Shown piece by piece: positions 26,507-34,465 of a stretch of 64,000 nt of DNA. The position numbers and the translations under genes were made by a program. Within the stretch, counting starts at the first letter, position 1, and every line of letters begins with the position of its first letter. Location: contig CAMVAM010000002.1 in NCBI GenBank assembly GCA_947165465.1, positions 49,291-113,290 on the forward strand. The letters are read 5' to 3'. The notes under the pieces were generated by a model that saw only the letters and a list, made by a program, of their open reading frames with translations, was not told where the DNA came from and did no database searches. This stretch comes from an uncultured Candidatus Saccharibacteria bacterium (GTDB lineage: Bacteria > Patescibacteriota > Saccharimonadia > Saccharimonadales > Saccharimonadaceae).

Positions 26507-29113
26507 TTATAGCACATTTAGGAGCCACTCTTGGTGGTCATTTGCATAGCTCGTCTTCGTGTAAATCTGGACGTTTGAAATACCATTATGTACATCGAGC
26601 ACAAATTCTGGCGCACATGCATTCTGGATTGTTACTGTACCATTTTCATTCTTCGTAAAATGCCATCTCTGGGCACAGGTCTTATTGAGCGCATATTGCC
26701 ACACATTCGATTTATTCTTGAACTGACCATATTCTACATCCAGAAGTTTTCCTGTTCCTACATTCGTAATCGTGTAGAAATCGTCCACTTTTTCAATCTT
26801 CCATTGTTGACCAGTGTAGTTTTCTTTAATTGGCTCCACTAACGCATTTGCGTAATTCTCTGCCGAATTATTCACGATTGCGAGCGCCTTATTATGATCA
26901 CCGGAATACATAATCTGATATGTACCACTGTAGTCCTTCGTGTCGGCTTCCTTTAGCACCCACTTTTGGTGATCATTTGTATAACTTGTCTTCATATAAA
27001 TCTGGACGTTTGAAATACCATTATGGACATCAAGTACAAACTTATCGTCACACTTATTATGAATTGTGAGCGTCTCGTCCTTATTCTTCTCAATACTAAA
27101 TCTTTGTTCACAGGTCTTATTTAACTCAAATTGCTGCACGTTGGCTTTATTTGCTAAAGTCGTGCCAGCCACGTCCATCACCTTACCGGTTCCCACATTT
27201 TTAATCACATAGTAGTCTTCAATTATTTCAATCTTCCATTGTTGCGTCGTGTCGCTTCCCTTCGTCGTCATCACTGCCACATTGGTGCCATTTTCAATGC
27301 TGAGCGTCTTGTTCTGGTTTCCAGCATATATTATATTGTAAGTTCCAGTATATGCTTCGAGCGGCACTTCCTTTGTAATAAACCATTGCTGATGTACATT
27401 ATTGCTTCTCTTCTCATAAATCTGAACGTTTGAATCACCATTCTGGAGATCAAACACATAAGTAATGTCATAAGCGCTGCGGATGTAATAACTATTGTTA
27501 TCATATTTCTCGATGTACCAGTTCACCAAGCATCCATCATCCTTACCGCACAACTGAATGTTTGTCTTGTTCTGAACTTTATCATTCTTCATTCCGAGCA
27601 TCAGTCCACTCTCGCCACTTGTAATCGTGTAGTAGCTTTCATTTACTACCTTCTTAAATACCCAGTGTCTTGAACCATCCGTCTTTTGGTAAGCATCGGT
27701 TTGTACGTTGCTACCACTTACAATCTTATTCTCGGCCACGCCCATATATTTATTATGTTTGCCGGCCTGAATATAATAAGTACCTTCTTCAATCAGGGTG
27801 GCCGTGGTTGGGACTAGCACCCACTTTTGGTGATAATTTTCAAATTCCGTCTTTGAATAAATTTGTACATTTGTTTCACCATTTTGAAGATCTAACACAT
27901 ATTTTGGTTCACACACATTATGAATTGTCACTGTGCCATCTTCATTCCTAGTGAAATTCCATTTTTCTCGACATGAACTATCTGAATTAATCTGCGATAC
28001 ATTGGTCTTGTTTTCAAAATTCACGTCATCCACGCCGATAACTTTTCCAGTCGAAACATTTTTAATTGTATAATAAGATTTATTCTTTCTGATGGTCCAT
28101 TTTTCAGCGTCATCCGTTCTATCGAGATCATTCACTGTCAAATTATCTTCCGTTATACCTACGGACTTCGTGTGATTACCTGCATATAATATATTAAATG
28201 TGCCAGAATAATCTCTGCTATCATAAACCATGCCGTCATCCGTTATTCCACCAAACCAATCCTCAAAATAATGATAGAAATTTCTGTTTCCGTACGCACC
28301 ACAATATGCCGTACCATATCCAGCGGCTAAAGCTCCAGCGTTTGGCTGATATGGTGTATAGCGATAAAGTGCTGAAGTCGCAAGCGAACGGATGTTTACC
28401 ACAGAGCCACCACAAGCTGCATTTGGATTGTACTGAATATAGTTTTCACCGAGTGGGTAGTTCGTCCAGCCGCCATCAAGCACCGTCCTAAAGAGCGCCG
28501 CCGCTTTTCTAATCTGATTCTTAAATCCATAATATTGTGCTGAGCATGGTGCCGTGTCCGGGCAGCCATAGCCAGTTGCTTTGCGATAATCGCCATTGTT
28601 TGGAATCCGGTCCGTAATTAAACCAGTTTCCTTTTGCAGCAGTACAATCAAAGCTTGCGGATTAATCTTATAGTCCTGTGCTGCCTGCCAAATAATGCGT
28701 GCTGCCGTATCGCCTGAACCAATCACCTCACCATCACCGAACCTTTCTTCTGATAGACACACAAAATGGCCATTTGCGAAGTGCCATTTATAATTCGTGT
28801 TCGCTGATAATCTTAGATAATAATTATAGTCTGTATTGTCGCACGGATTTTTCATCGTGAGAAACGCCTGAATCTCGGCTTCCGTCATCGAAGTATAATT
28901 ACCCATTTGGTAGTCCGAAATGATATAACCCGGGTCAAAGTTCGATAGATTCGCCGCATTTACTTCCGTATCAATCTTGTCAAAATTAAGCGAGAGAAAA
29001 GTAAATAGAAAGACCGCTGCGAAAATACTAAGCGCCAGATACCTAATTCTAATATCACGCCTTCTCACGCGCATCTTGCCCACTTCGTTTTTCTTGCACT
29101 GCGAGATATACAT
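26507..29113 (-). CDS. Secreted/anchored protein: lytic-transglycosylase-like domain plus four ricin-type beta-trefoils
   Basis: 868 residues. The TAA stop of the upstream gene and this ATG share one base (TAATG), which supports the start at 29113; ATG 29074 is an alternative. Signal anchor YLALSIFAAVFLFTFLSLNF. Residues about 60-290 form a Cys-containing lysozyme-like domain (INPQALIVLLQKETGLIT). About 300-868 hold four ricin B-type repeats of about 140 residues, each starting like GTFNILYAGNHTKS, with NVQIY then HQKW. Such lectin arrays bind surface sugars. It probably acts at the cell surface, in wall remodelling or host attachment. Confidence 0.78.
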   Translation of the reverse strand: MYISQCKKNEVGKMRVRRRDIRIRYLALSIFAAVFLFTFLSLNFDKIDTEVNAANLSNFDPGYIISDYQMGNYTSMTEAEIQAFLTMKNPCDNTDYNYYLRLSANTNYKWHFANGHFVCLSEERFGDGEVIGSGDTAARIIWQAAQDYKINPQALIVLLQKETGLITDRIPNNGDYRKATGYGCPDTAPCSAQYYGFKNQIRKAAALFRTVLDGGWTNYPLGENYIQYNPNAACGGSVVNIRSLATSALYRYTPYQPNAGALAAGYGTAYCGAYGNRNFYHYFEDWFGGITDDGMVYDSRDYSGTFNILYAGNHTKSVGITEDNLTVNDLDRTDDAEKWTIRKNKSYYTIKNVSTGKVIGVDDVNFENKTNVSQINSDSSCREKWNFTRNEDGTVTIHNVCEPKYVLDLQNGETNVQIYSKTEFENYHQKWVLVPTTATLIEEGTYYIQAGKHNKYMGVAENKIVSGSNVQTDAYQKTDGSRHWVFKKVVNESYYTITSGESGLMLGMKNDKVQNKTNIQLCGKDDGCLVNWYIEKYDNNSYYIRSAYDITYVFDLQNGDSNVQIYEKRSNNVHQQWFITKEVPLEAYTGTYNIIYAGNQNKTLSIENGTNVAVMTTKGSDTTQQWKIEIIEDYYVIKNVGTGKVMDVAGTTLANKANVQQFELNKTCEQRFSIEKNKDETLTIHNKCDDKFVLDVHNGISNVQIYMKTSYTNDHQKWVLKEADTKDYSGTYQIMYSGDHNKALAIVNNSAENYANALVEPIKENYTGQQWKIEKVDDFYTITNVGTGKLLDVEYGQFKNKSNVWQYALNKTCAQRWHFTKNENGTVTIQNACAPEFVLDVHNGISNVQIYTKTSYANDHQEWLLNVL

Positions 29114-29664
29114 TATATGCTCGTCTCCCCCGTCACCGCGCCAGAACGATCGCCCGAACTAAACGTTACTTTGATTTGCGTACTACCGGAACCAAGGCTT
29201 GCTACCGGAATATCAAAGCCTTCACAAGTCGCCGTTGAGGCAGACGAAACAATATTTGCATAGTCACTGAAGATTTGCGTACCACCACGAGTAAGTATCA
29301 CATTACAACTACCACTCGCAAGATACTGATCAATATTCACTCTAATCCTAAGATACCCGTTCGAGACTCCAGTGTAAGTAATCGCACCAGTTAAGCCAGG
29401 CGCCGTATTTGGATCATCGCCATCATACTGTGGTACTTTTTCCTTTTCATCTTTTTGCTCAGTCTTATCTTCTTCTTTCTTATCATCGGTCTTCGTTTCG
29501 ACTGAAGAATCTTGTGGCTTCGAATCATCCCCTTTTGGACTTTTATCTCTAAAATAAGCGTCCCAAACGAAATAACAAAGCACGCACGCTGCGACGATGA
29601 GAAGCAAAAAGAACAATCTTGAAATCCATTTTCTGCTTTTACGTGTTCGTCTTTTTGCTGCCAT
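29113..29664 (-). CDS. Membrane-anchored protein of unknown function, translationally coupled to the ricin protein
   Basis: 183 residues. A very basic N-terminus (AAKRRTRKSRKWISR), one TM (LFFLLLIVAACVLCYFVWDA), an Asp/Glu/Lys-rich linker (about 40-80) and a beta-rich extracellular domain of about 100 residues with two Cys (SGSCNVILTRGG, TATCEGFDIP) that could form a disulfide. AGGAG lies 9 nt before ATG. The TAATG junction couples it to the lectin gene, so the two are probably made together at the surface. No family recognised. Confidence 0.7.
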   Translation of the reverse strand: MAAKRRTRKSRKWISRLFFLLLIVAACVLCYFVWDAYFRDKSPKGDDSKPQDSSVETKTDDKKEEDKTEQKDEKEKVPQYDGDDPNTAPGLTGAITYTGVSNGYLRIRVNIDQYLASGSCNVILTRGGTQIFSDYANIVSSASTATCEGFDIPVASLGSGSTQIKVTFSSGDRSGAVTGETSI

Positions 29665-29715
29665 CAGAAAATACTCCTAATAACATAATAACAATTATGA
29701 TTATTTTTGTAAACT

Positions 29716-30048
29716 TTACGACTCGAGGTCAAGCCCTAATATATCCGCAGCCTTCAACAGAATTTCTTTATCTTCGTCCGGCGCAAATTCTAATCTACTC
29801 TTAAATAGTTCAACGGTCTCTTTATGCTCATAATCTAAAATCTCAAGCGATCTTGCCTCGCCCGGATTCTTCTGAATCACACCTTTTTCAATTAAATTAT
29901 TGATGTGTTCAGCCACCGCCGACACGCTCGATAGTCCAAGTCCTGCCATTATTTCACGATAAGATGGTGAAACACCTTTTTCGTCCGTGTATTCACGTAA
30001 AAAGTCTAAAACTGCTAATTGTTTTTTCGTCAATTTAACGGCTACCAT
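29716..30048 (-). CDS. LexA-type winged-helix DNA-binding protein lacking the peptidase domain
   Basis: 110 residues from ATG 30048; the longer upstream frame overlaps the divergent LCP gene. Residues 5-68 are a clear LexA N-terminal domain: LTKKQLAVLDFLREYTDEKG, SPSYREIMAGLGLSSVSAVA, HINNLIEKGVIQKNPGEARS. The remaining 40 residues are helical and acidic. No Ala-Gly cleavage site and no Ser/Lys S24 catalytic domain, so it cannot self-cleave like LexA. It may be a stand-alone repressor. It is divergent from an LCP gene with an overlapping promoter region. Confidence 0.82.
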   Translation of the reverse strand: MVAVKLTKKQLAVLDFLREYTDEKGVSPSYREIMAGLGLSSVSAVAEHINNLIEKGVIQKNPGEARSLEILDYEHKETVELFKSRLEFAPDEDKEILLKAADILGLDLES

Positions 30049-30064
30049 GATATAATTATAAATA
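30049..30064. promoter_or_regulatory. Overlapping divergent promoters between the LexA-like and LCP genes
   Basis: Only 16 nt separate the two start codons. On the plus strand TATAAT (30051-30056) ends 8 nt before the LCP ATG. On the minus strand a TATAAT box ends 6 nt before the regulator ATG. Both mRNAs would be leaderless or nearly so, and polymerase can serve only one at a time. Confidence 0.65.
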
Positions 30065-31813
30065 ATGAAAGAGAATAAATCAATTGATGGGCTTACTCTT
30101 CGCGACGCTCCAAAAAAAGCAGCGCCGAAGAAGACATCCAGTGCCACTGTCACTGTTAAGAAAACTGCGACTACTAAATCTAAAACCGCTTCAGTTAAAC
30201 CTAAACCGGTGAAGAAACTTGCTGTCAAAGAGGTTCCTGAACCAGTTAAAGAAGAGCAGGTCAAAACCGTTGAAGTTGAAGAACCAAAACAGACTGTCGA
30301 AGATTTTTTGAAGCCGGTTCAAGCCTTTGATATCGATAGCGAATCCGGCGAATTAAAAGAATCCGAAGATGTAACAATTCCTGACAAGAAAGCTGAGAAA
30401 AAAGCCAACAAACAGGCGAAAAAAGAAGCCAAAAAGCAAAAAAAGGCCGAAAAGAAAGCTAATCGCAAGCATCCAAAACTCATTAAAGGCATCAAGATTA
30501 CTCTTCTCATTATTGTTTTAGCTCTTTGTTGTCTCATCATTTGGGGCGTCTATTGGGGTAACGACATTATTGCAAAAATCACTGGCGGCCAAGGCAACAT
30601 TATGGACCTTATTCGTTACATTGAGCCAACCTATGTCGATCTTAAAACTGACGCCAATGGTCGTACTAACATTCTTGCCATTGGTACCAGTGGTTATAAC
30701 ATGGATGGCGACGAAGGTCGTGGTCATCACGCTGGCTCCCAACTTACCGACTCTATCATGATGATTAGCCTGAACCAAAAAACTGGTGATATCGCCATGC
30801 TTTCCCTTCCACGTGACCTCAAAAGCCACACTTGTACCAGAACTAGTAAGATAAATGAAGTTTATTGGTGCAATGGCGGTAGTGGTCAAGCTTCCATCGA
30901 ACAAGAAGCCGCTGCCAACCAAGCCGTCATGGCTGAAGTTGGTAGAATTCTCGGTGTAGACTTCCAATATTTCGTTCACGTTAACTGGGCTTCCCTCATT
31001 GATATCGTTGAAATCCTTGGCGGTATTACCGTCACTCTCGACGAAGATATTAACGACCGTTATTGGACTGGTGCTATGTACCAAGCCGGTGTACCATATA
31101 CACTTAATGGCGAACAAGCTCTTGGTCTTGCCCGTGCTCGCCACGGTACCGCTGGTGGTGATTTCTCCCGTGGTGCTTCCCAACAAAAGATTCTCATCGC
31201 TATTAAAGATAAAGTCTTTGAAAAAGATCTTTCTATTACTGATTTCTTAAGCCTTGCTAGTACTCTTGGTGATAATCTCCGTTCTAATTTCTCGCTCGAT
31301 GAAATCAAGTCTCTTGGTCATCTCACCTTTGACTTTAATTTCGACAGCATGCGTCAGCTCAACCTCTGGCCAGATTATATGACCACTGGTTCAATCGATG
31401 GTATCTCCTACGTCTTACCACGTGGTGGTGCTGAATACTACACTGCTATTCAGGAATTCGTCGCCACTCAACTCAGCAACGACCCACGCACCTATGAGAA
31501 CTTTAGTATTGGCATCTACAATGCTACCGGTGAACCCGGTAAAGCTGCTGCCGAAAAGGAACGCCTAGAAGAAGCTGGCTACAAAGTTAGTGTTATTGAT
31601 AACACTACTGCTGGTACCTACGACAAAGAATACACCTTATATTACACTAATACCACCTCGCCAGGCACCAAGCGTATGCTTGAAGAGTTCTATGACATCG
31701 ACTTCATCCATGGCAAAGAAATGCCAGAAGGCTTACCAAAGACCTGTACCTACGTCATCGTCCTCGGCCCATCCCCAGCCGAAGAGGCCACTGATGAAAC
31801 TCCATCAGAATAA
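30065..31813 (+). CDS. LytR-CpsA-Psr (LCP) family glycan-to-wall transferase
   Basis: 582 residues. A Lys/Ala-rich cytosolic region of about 140 residues (KKAEKKANKQAKKEAKKQKK) precedes one TM (ITLLIIVLALCCLIIWGVYW). The LCP catalytic domain follows: DSIMMISLNQKTGDIAMLSL, PRDLKSHT, GGITVTLDEDIND, GEQALGLARARHGTAGGDFS, RGASQQKI. A LytR_C domain at about 475-575 (FSIGIYNATGEPGKAAAEKE) ends the protein. LCP enzymes attach undecaprenyl-linked teichoic acids or capsules to peptidoglycan, matching the upstream export cluster. The long basic tail is unusual. Confidence 0.93.
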   Translation: MKENKSIDGLTLRDAPKKAAPKKTSSATVTVKKTATTKSKTASVKPKPVKKLAVKEVPEPVKEEQVKTVEVEEPKQTVEDFLKPVQAFDIDSESGELKESEDVTIPDKKAEKKANKQAKKEAKKQKKAEKKANRKHPKLIKGIKITLLIIVLALCCLIIWGVYWGNDIIAKITGGQGNIMDLIRYIEPTYVDLKTDANGRTNILAIGTSGYNMDGDEGRGHHAGSQLTDSIMMISLNQKTGDIAMLSLPRDLKSHTCTRTSKINEVYWCNGGSGQASIEQEAAANQAVMAEVGRILGVDFQYFVHVNWASLIDIVEILGGITVTLDEDINDRYWTGAMYQAGVPYTLNGEQALGLARARHGTAGGDFSRGASQQKILIAIKDKVFEKDLSITDFLSLASTLGDNLRSNFSLDEIKSLGHLTFDFNFDSMRQLNLWPDYMTTGSIDGISYVLPRGGAEYYTAIQEFVATQLSNDPRTYENFSIGIYNATGEPGKAAAEKERLEEAGYKVSVIDNTTAGTYDKEYTLYYTNTTSPGTKRMLEEFYDIDFIHGKEMPEGLPKTCTYVIVLGPSPAEEATDETPSE

Positions 31814-31820
31814 TAGTTTA

Positions 31821-31948
31821 GATTAAAAATACTATTTAATAGCATAATGAGATTTAGACCAGATTTTTCAGCGTAAAAAATACAACACTTTATGTGTTGT
31901 ATTTCTTTACAAGCTGAAAAGTCCAGCTATTAAATAGTATTTTTAATC
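31821..31948. repeat. 128-nt perfect-arm inverted repeat / convergent terminator
   Basis: 23-bp perfect arms at 31821-31843 and 31926-31948 (GATTAAAAATACTATTTAAT plus AGC and its complement). Nested inside are TTTTCAGC / GCTGAAAA and AAATACAACAC-TTTAT-GTGTTGTATTT (31878-31904). The right arm includes the last codons and stop of jag. It separates convergent LCP and jag genes and can terminate both, but is far longer than a normal terminator. Confidence 0.85.
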
Positions 31949-32407
31949 GACATCAATTTTACTAATAATGAGTTTCCTCTCTCGTCCTTCCCCTTCCGAG
32001 TGTGTATCAATATCCGAATAATCCTGTGCCAACTTATGCACAACTCTACGATCTGCCGCGTTGAGATTAATTTCCATTGGCTTACCAGTCTCACGGACCT
32101 TACGAATCCAACCTTCTGCCTTTTCTGCAATGCGATCAGCCCTTTGACGCTTGTAGCTTGCAACATCTACATTAACTCTTGTTACTTCAGCCTCACGCGT
32201 CACGAGTGCCATCGACACAATGTGTTGCAGTGCCCGCAGATTATCTGCATTACGACCGATTAATAATGAGTTTAATGAAGTCGACGGTACAGATAGTTGA
32301 ATTACTTCGTCATCAATCGTCGAAGAAACCGCCACATTAATACCAAAGAAGCTAAGTAGGTCTTCCAGATACTTCGCCGCAAATCTGATTGATTCGTCTT
32401 TATTCAT
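31943..32407 (-). CDS. jag: Jag/KhpB RNA-binding protein (KH-R3H)
   Basis: 154 residues. A KH-type domain at about 55-110 (LNSLLIGRNADNLRALQHIV then ALVTREAEVTRVNVDVASYK) precedes an R3H domain with AADRRVVHKLAQDYSDI (RxxxH) and the end ERKLIISKIDVD. The N-terminal 50 residues correspond to a Jag-N-like segment. KhpB/Jag binds RNA and affects cell division and elongation. It lies 3 nt after yidC in the conserved rpmH-rnpA-yidC-jag order. Its stop lies inside an inverted-repeat arm. Confidence 0.93.
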   Translation of the reverse strand: MNKDESIRFAAKYLEDLLSFFGINVAVSSTIDDEVIQLSVPSTSLNSLLIGRNADNLRALQHIVSMALVTREAEVTRVNVDVASYKRQRADRIAEKAEGWIRKVRETGKPMEINLNAADRRVVHKLAQDYSDIDTHSEGEGRERKLIISKIDVD

Positions 32408-32410
32408 TTA

Positions 32411-33520
32411 TTATCTCCTTTTCTTTTTAATATCACGAGCGGAGATTTTGGTAATTTTTGTTCCTGTCTTTTTATTTTCGACCACCTTACCTTCTTGAAG
32501 GTTTTTGAATTCTTTCATAATTGCGGCATCCGTCGCATCATCCATGTCATCTTTAATCTTATTAAGAATTAGTTTCTGTTGAAGAATTGTAATCATATTG
32601 CTTAGGAAATAATAGAATGCCAAAGCACCATGGAGGTTGAACATAATGAAGAACAGAAGCAGCGGCATCATCTTAGACATTTGACCGGTTGCAATACCAG
32701 ATACTTCAGAATCATCAATGTCTTTACCGGCCTTAGCATCTTTGAGAAGCTCACGGAACTTCTTATTCTTCTTAGTTTCTTCGGTTGGCATTTGTTGCTT
32801 CGTTGCAAAGTATTGTGACACCGCGGCAAGAATCGAACACGCGAGCATAAATACTGCACTCCAGCTAAACTTCGCCGGGCTAATCACATCACTTGCTTTT
32901 GCTTCAAGATTAATTACACCAAAGAGTTGTGGGTAGAAATCATAAGTTGCCGCCTTCTTCTCTTCGTCGGTCTTAGTCTCATCGGTAATAATGTCTAAGT
33001 ATATTTTTTGCTTATCTTCTAGTGTTCTAATCTCAGAACCTTCATAAGCCACAATCTCATATGCACGGTTCGAAAGATTATCAATCGGAAGTGGAGTTGC
33101 AATCACGCGAATGGCTGAGAAGATTGCGATAAAGATTGGGAGCTGAATAAAGAGTGTTGCAAGAGACGCAAATGGCTTAACATTATATCTCTTGTAAAGA
33201 TCCATCGTCTGGAGCGATTCAAGTTGTTTGTTACCATTACAGTTCTTGCGAATCTGCGTAAGCTCTGGCTGAATCTTGCGCATGAGCTTAGTTTGCTTCA
33301 GCTGCCTCTTCGTCAGTGGCCACATCAAAAGCTTTACAAGGATTGTAAAGATAATAATAGCTAGGCCAAAGTCATGTACTAAGTTAAAGATTACAAATAG
33401 AATATTAACAATTGGGCGAACGACAATAAAATCAATCAAGTTAAATGGGCCACCCAGTGCTACAGATCCCGCAATAAATGCGACAATCAAAGTCCAGATA
33501 ATGTATTTTTTCACACTCAC
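32411..33520 (-). CDS. yidC: Membrane protein insertase YidC
   Basis: 369 residues. First TM at about 8-28. Core insertase segments: FNLVHDFGLAIIIFTILVKL, the conserved cytosolic hairpin KLMRKIQPELTQIRKNCNGN, ATLFIQLPIFIAIFSAIRVI, SAVFMLACSILAAVSQYFAT, LLLFFIMFNLHGALAFYYFL. A basic C-terminal tail (KKTGTKITKISARDIKKKRR) suits ribosome contact. YidC inserts membrane proteins alone or with Sec. Conserved operon position between rnpA and jag. Confidence 0.95.
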   Translation of the reverse strand: MSVKKYIIWTLIVAFIAGSVALGGPFNLIDFIVVRPIVNILFVIFNLVHDFGLAIIIFTILVKLLMWPLTKRQLKQTKLMRKIQPELTQIRKNCNGNKQLESLQTMDLYKRYNVKPFASLATLFIQLPIFIAIFSAIRVIATPLPIDNLSNRAYEIVAYEGSEIRTLEDKQKIYLDIITDETKTDEEKKAATYDFYPQLFGVINLEAKASDVISPAKFSWSAVFMLACSILAAVSQYFATKQQMPTEETKKNKKFRELLKDAKAGKDIDDSEVSGIATGQMSKMMPLLLFFIMFNLHGALAFYYFLSNMITILQQKLILNKIKDDMDDATDAAIMKEFKNLQEGKVVENKKTGTKITKISARDIKKKRR

Positions 33521-33527
33521 ATCCTTA

Positions 33528-33884
33528 TTAATTCTCTTTATTATAGCATACCTTAGCCTCTGCGACTAGTTCACCGAGCAACTTTTCTAGCTCATTAAAC
33601 GGCATGTCTATAACATCCTTTGAGAATACAACAAAAATATAGTCGGTTTCCTTCGGAATCAAATCAATATTCTTCCTCAGAACTTCATAAACACGACGGC
33701 GAATTCGGTTCCTGCCCACTGCAGTCTTTAATACCTTCTTTGATACCACCACGGCCATCCTTGTGAATCCACGTGAGTTCGGCGCAAAAACGAGAGACAT
33801 CTTCGGCGTTCGAACCGTCTTCCCTTTTTGATACACATATCTCACCCCACCCCGTGAATGAAACCGATATTTCTTATTCAACAT
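33528..33884 (-). CDS. rnpA: Ribonuclease P protein component
   Basis: 118 residues from ATG 33884 (MLNKKYRFHSRGGVRYVYQK); a longer frame upstream only runs through the repeat element. The signature VVVSKKVLKTAVGRNRIRRR is the RNR motif that contacts RNase P RNA. It functions with rnpB RNA in tRNA 5' maturation. Normally rnpA follows rpmH closely; here a 200-nt repeat cluster separates the two. Confidence 0.95.
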   Translation of the reverse strand: MLNKKYRFHSRGGVRYVYQKGKTVRTPKMSLVFAPNSRGFTRMAVVVSKKVLKTAVGRNRIRRRVYEVLRKNIDLIPKETDYIFVVFSKDVIDMPFNELEKLLGELVAEAKVCYNKEN

Positions 33885-33903
33885 TGTATATATATTATAT
33901 AAC

Positions 33904-34097
33904 AAAATAACATCACTCAAGAGCATTCGCATTCGGGAACAAAAAAAATAACTTTCTAGGGGCATTCGGAGGTTACGACCGATAATAATAAAAATAACAT
34001 CACTCAAGAGCATTCGCGACCAACGGGGAGCGAACCGAGCGCCGGTCTCCCCGTAACGACGGGCGAGACCAAGCGCCTCTTGATGATGTTATTTTTA
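33904..34097. repeat. Palindromic repeat cluster between rpmH and rnpA (family 2)
   Basis: Full hairpin 33989-34097: arms TAAAAATAACATCACTCAAG.. (33989-34010) and the complement at 34077-34097 with one bulged base. Its core contains CCCCGTAACGACGGGCG. A 27-nt exact copy of the left arm and core start lies at 33904-33930, 87 bp upstream. A third partial piece, GGGGCATTCGGAGGTTACGA plus CCGA (33959-33982), is identical to part of the copy downstream of the MurE-like gene. The cluster interrupts the usual rpmH-rnpA junction. Confidence 0.88.
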
Positions 34098-34103
34098 AAA
34101 GTA

Positions 34104-34241
34104 TTATGCAGTTAAGCGTGCGCGTCCCTTAAGACGACGACGTGCAAGCACCTTGCGGCCATTCGAAGTAGCATTTCTCTTCATGAAGCCGTGTTCAACT
34201 TTGCGTTGACGCTTATGTGGCTGATAAGTACGTTTTGGCAT
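34104..34241 (-). CDS. rpmH: 50S ribosomal protein L34
   Basis: 45 residues: begins [20 protein letters not shown] and continues with [20 protein letters not shown], the invariant L34 sequence. A small basic protein of the large ribosomal subunit. It sits head-to-head with dnaA across the 225-bp region holding DnaA boxes, the standard bacterial origin-proximal arrangement. Start ATG at 34241. Confidence 0.97.
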   Translation of the reverse strand: MPKRTYQPHKRQRKVEHGFMKRNATSNGRKVLARRRLKGRARLTA

Positions 34242-34465
34242 ATTATTCCTTAAAATTTATTATTTCTCAAATATTTGTTATAGTATACCTCATTTTTCCA
34301 CAATTTTCAAGGAGTTTTCCACACGATAATTGGGAAAAACTTGCCATTGTGGATTTTTTCACCCCTATAAATTCGAAAACATATTACAAAATAAAAATTC
34401 ACCCCTTTAAACTGTGGAAAACTTCCCTCATTAATGCTATACTCATCTTTAAAGGAGGTTTTAGA
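34242..34465. other. rpmH-dnaA intergenic region with DnaA boxes
   Basis: Four DnaA-box-like 9-mers: TTTTCCACA at 34294-34302 and 34315-34323 (plus), AAATCCACA at 34348-34356 (minus) and TTTTCCACA at 34413-34421 (minus). The region is AT-rich and lies directly before dnaA. It likely takes part in oriC or in dnaA autoregulation. The AAAGGAGG ribosome site at 34451-34458 fixes the dnaA start. Confidence 0.78.

Noticed and set aside
33885..34013. Upstream extension of rnpA
   Set aside because: Encoded by the repeat cluster; RnpA homology starts at 33884.
34217..34465. Upstream extension of dnaA
   Set aside because: Overlaps rpmH and the DnaA boxes; AAAGGAGG marks the start at 34466.
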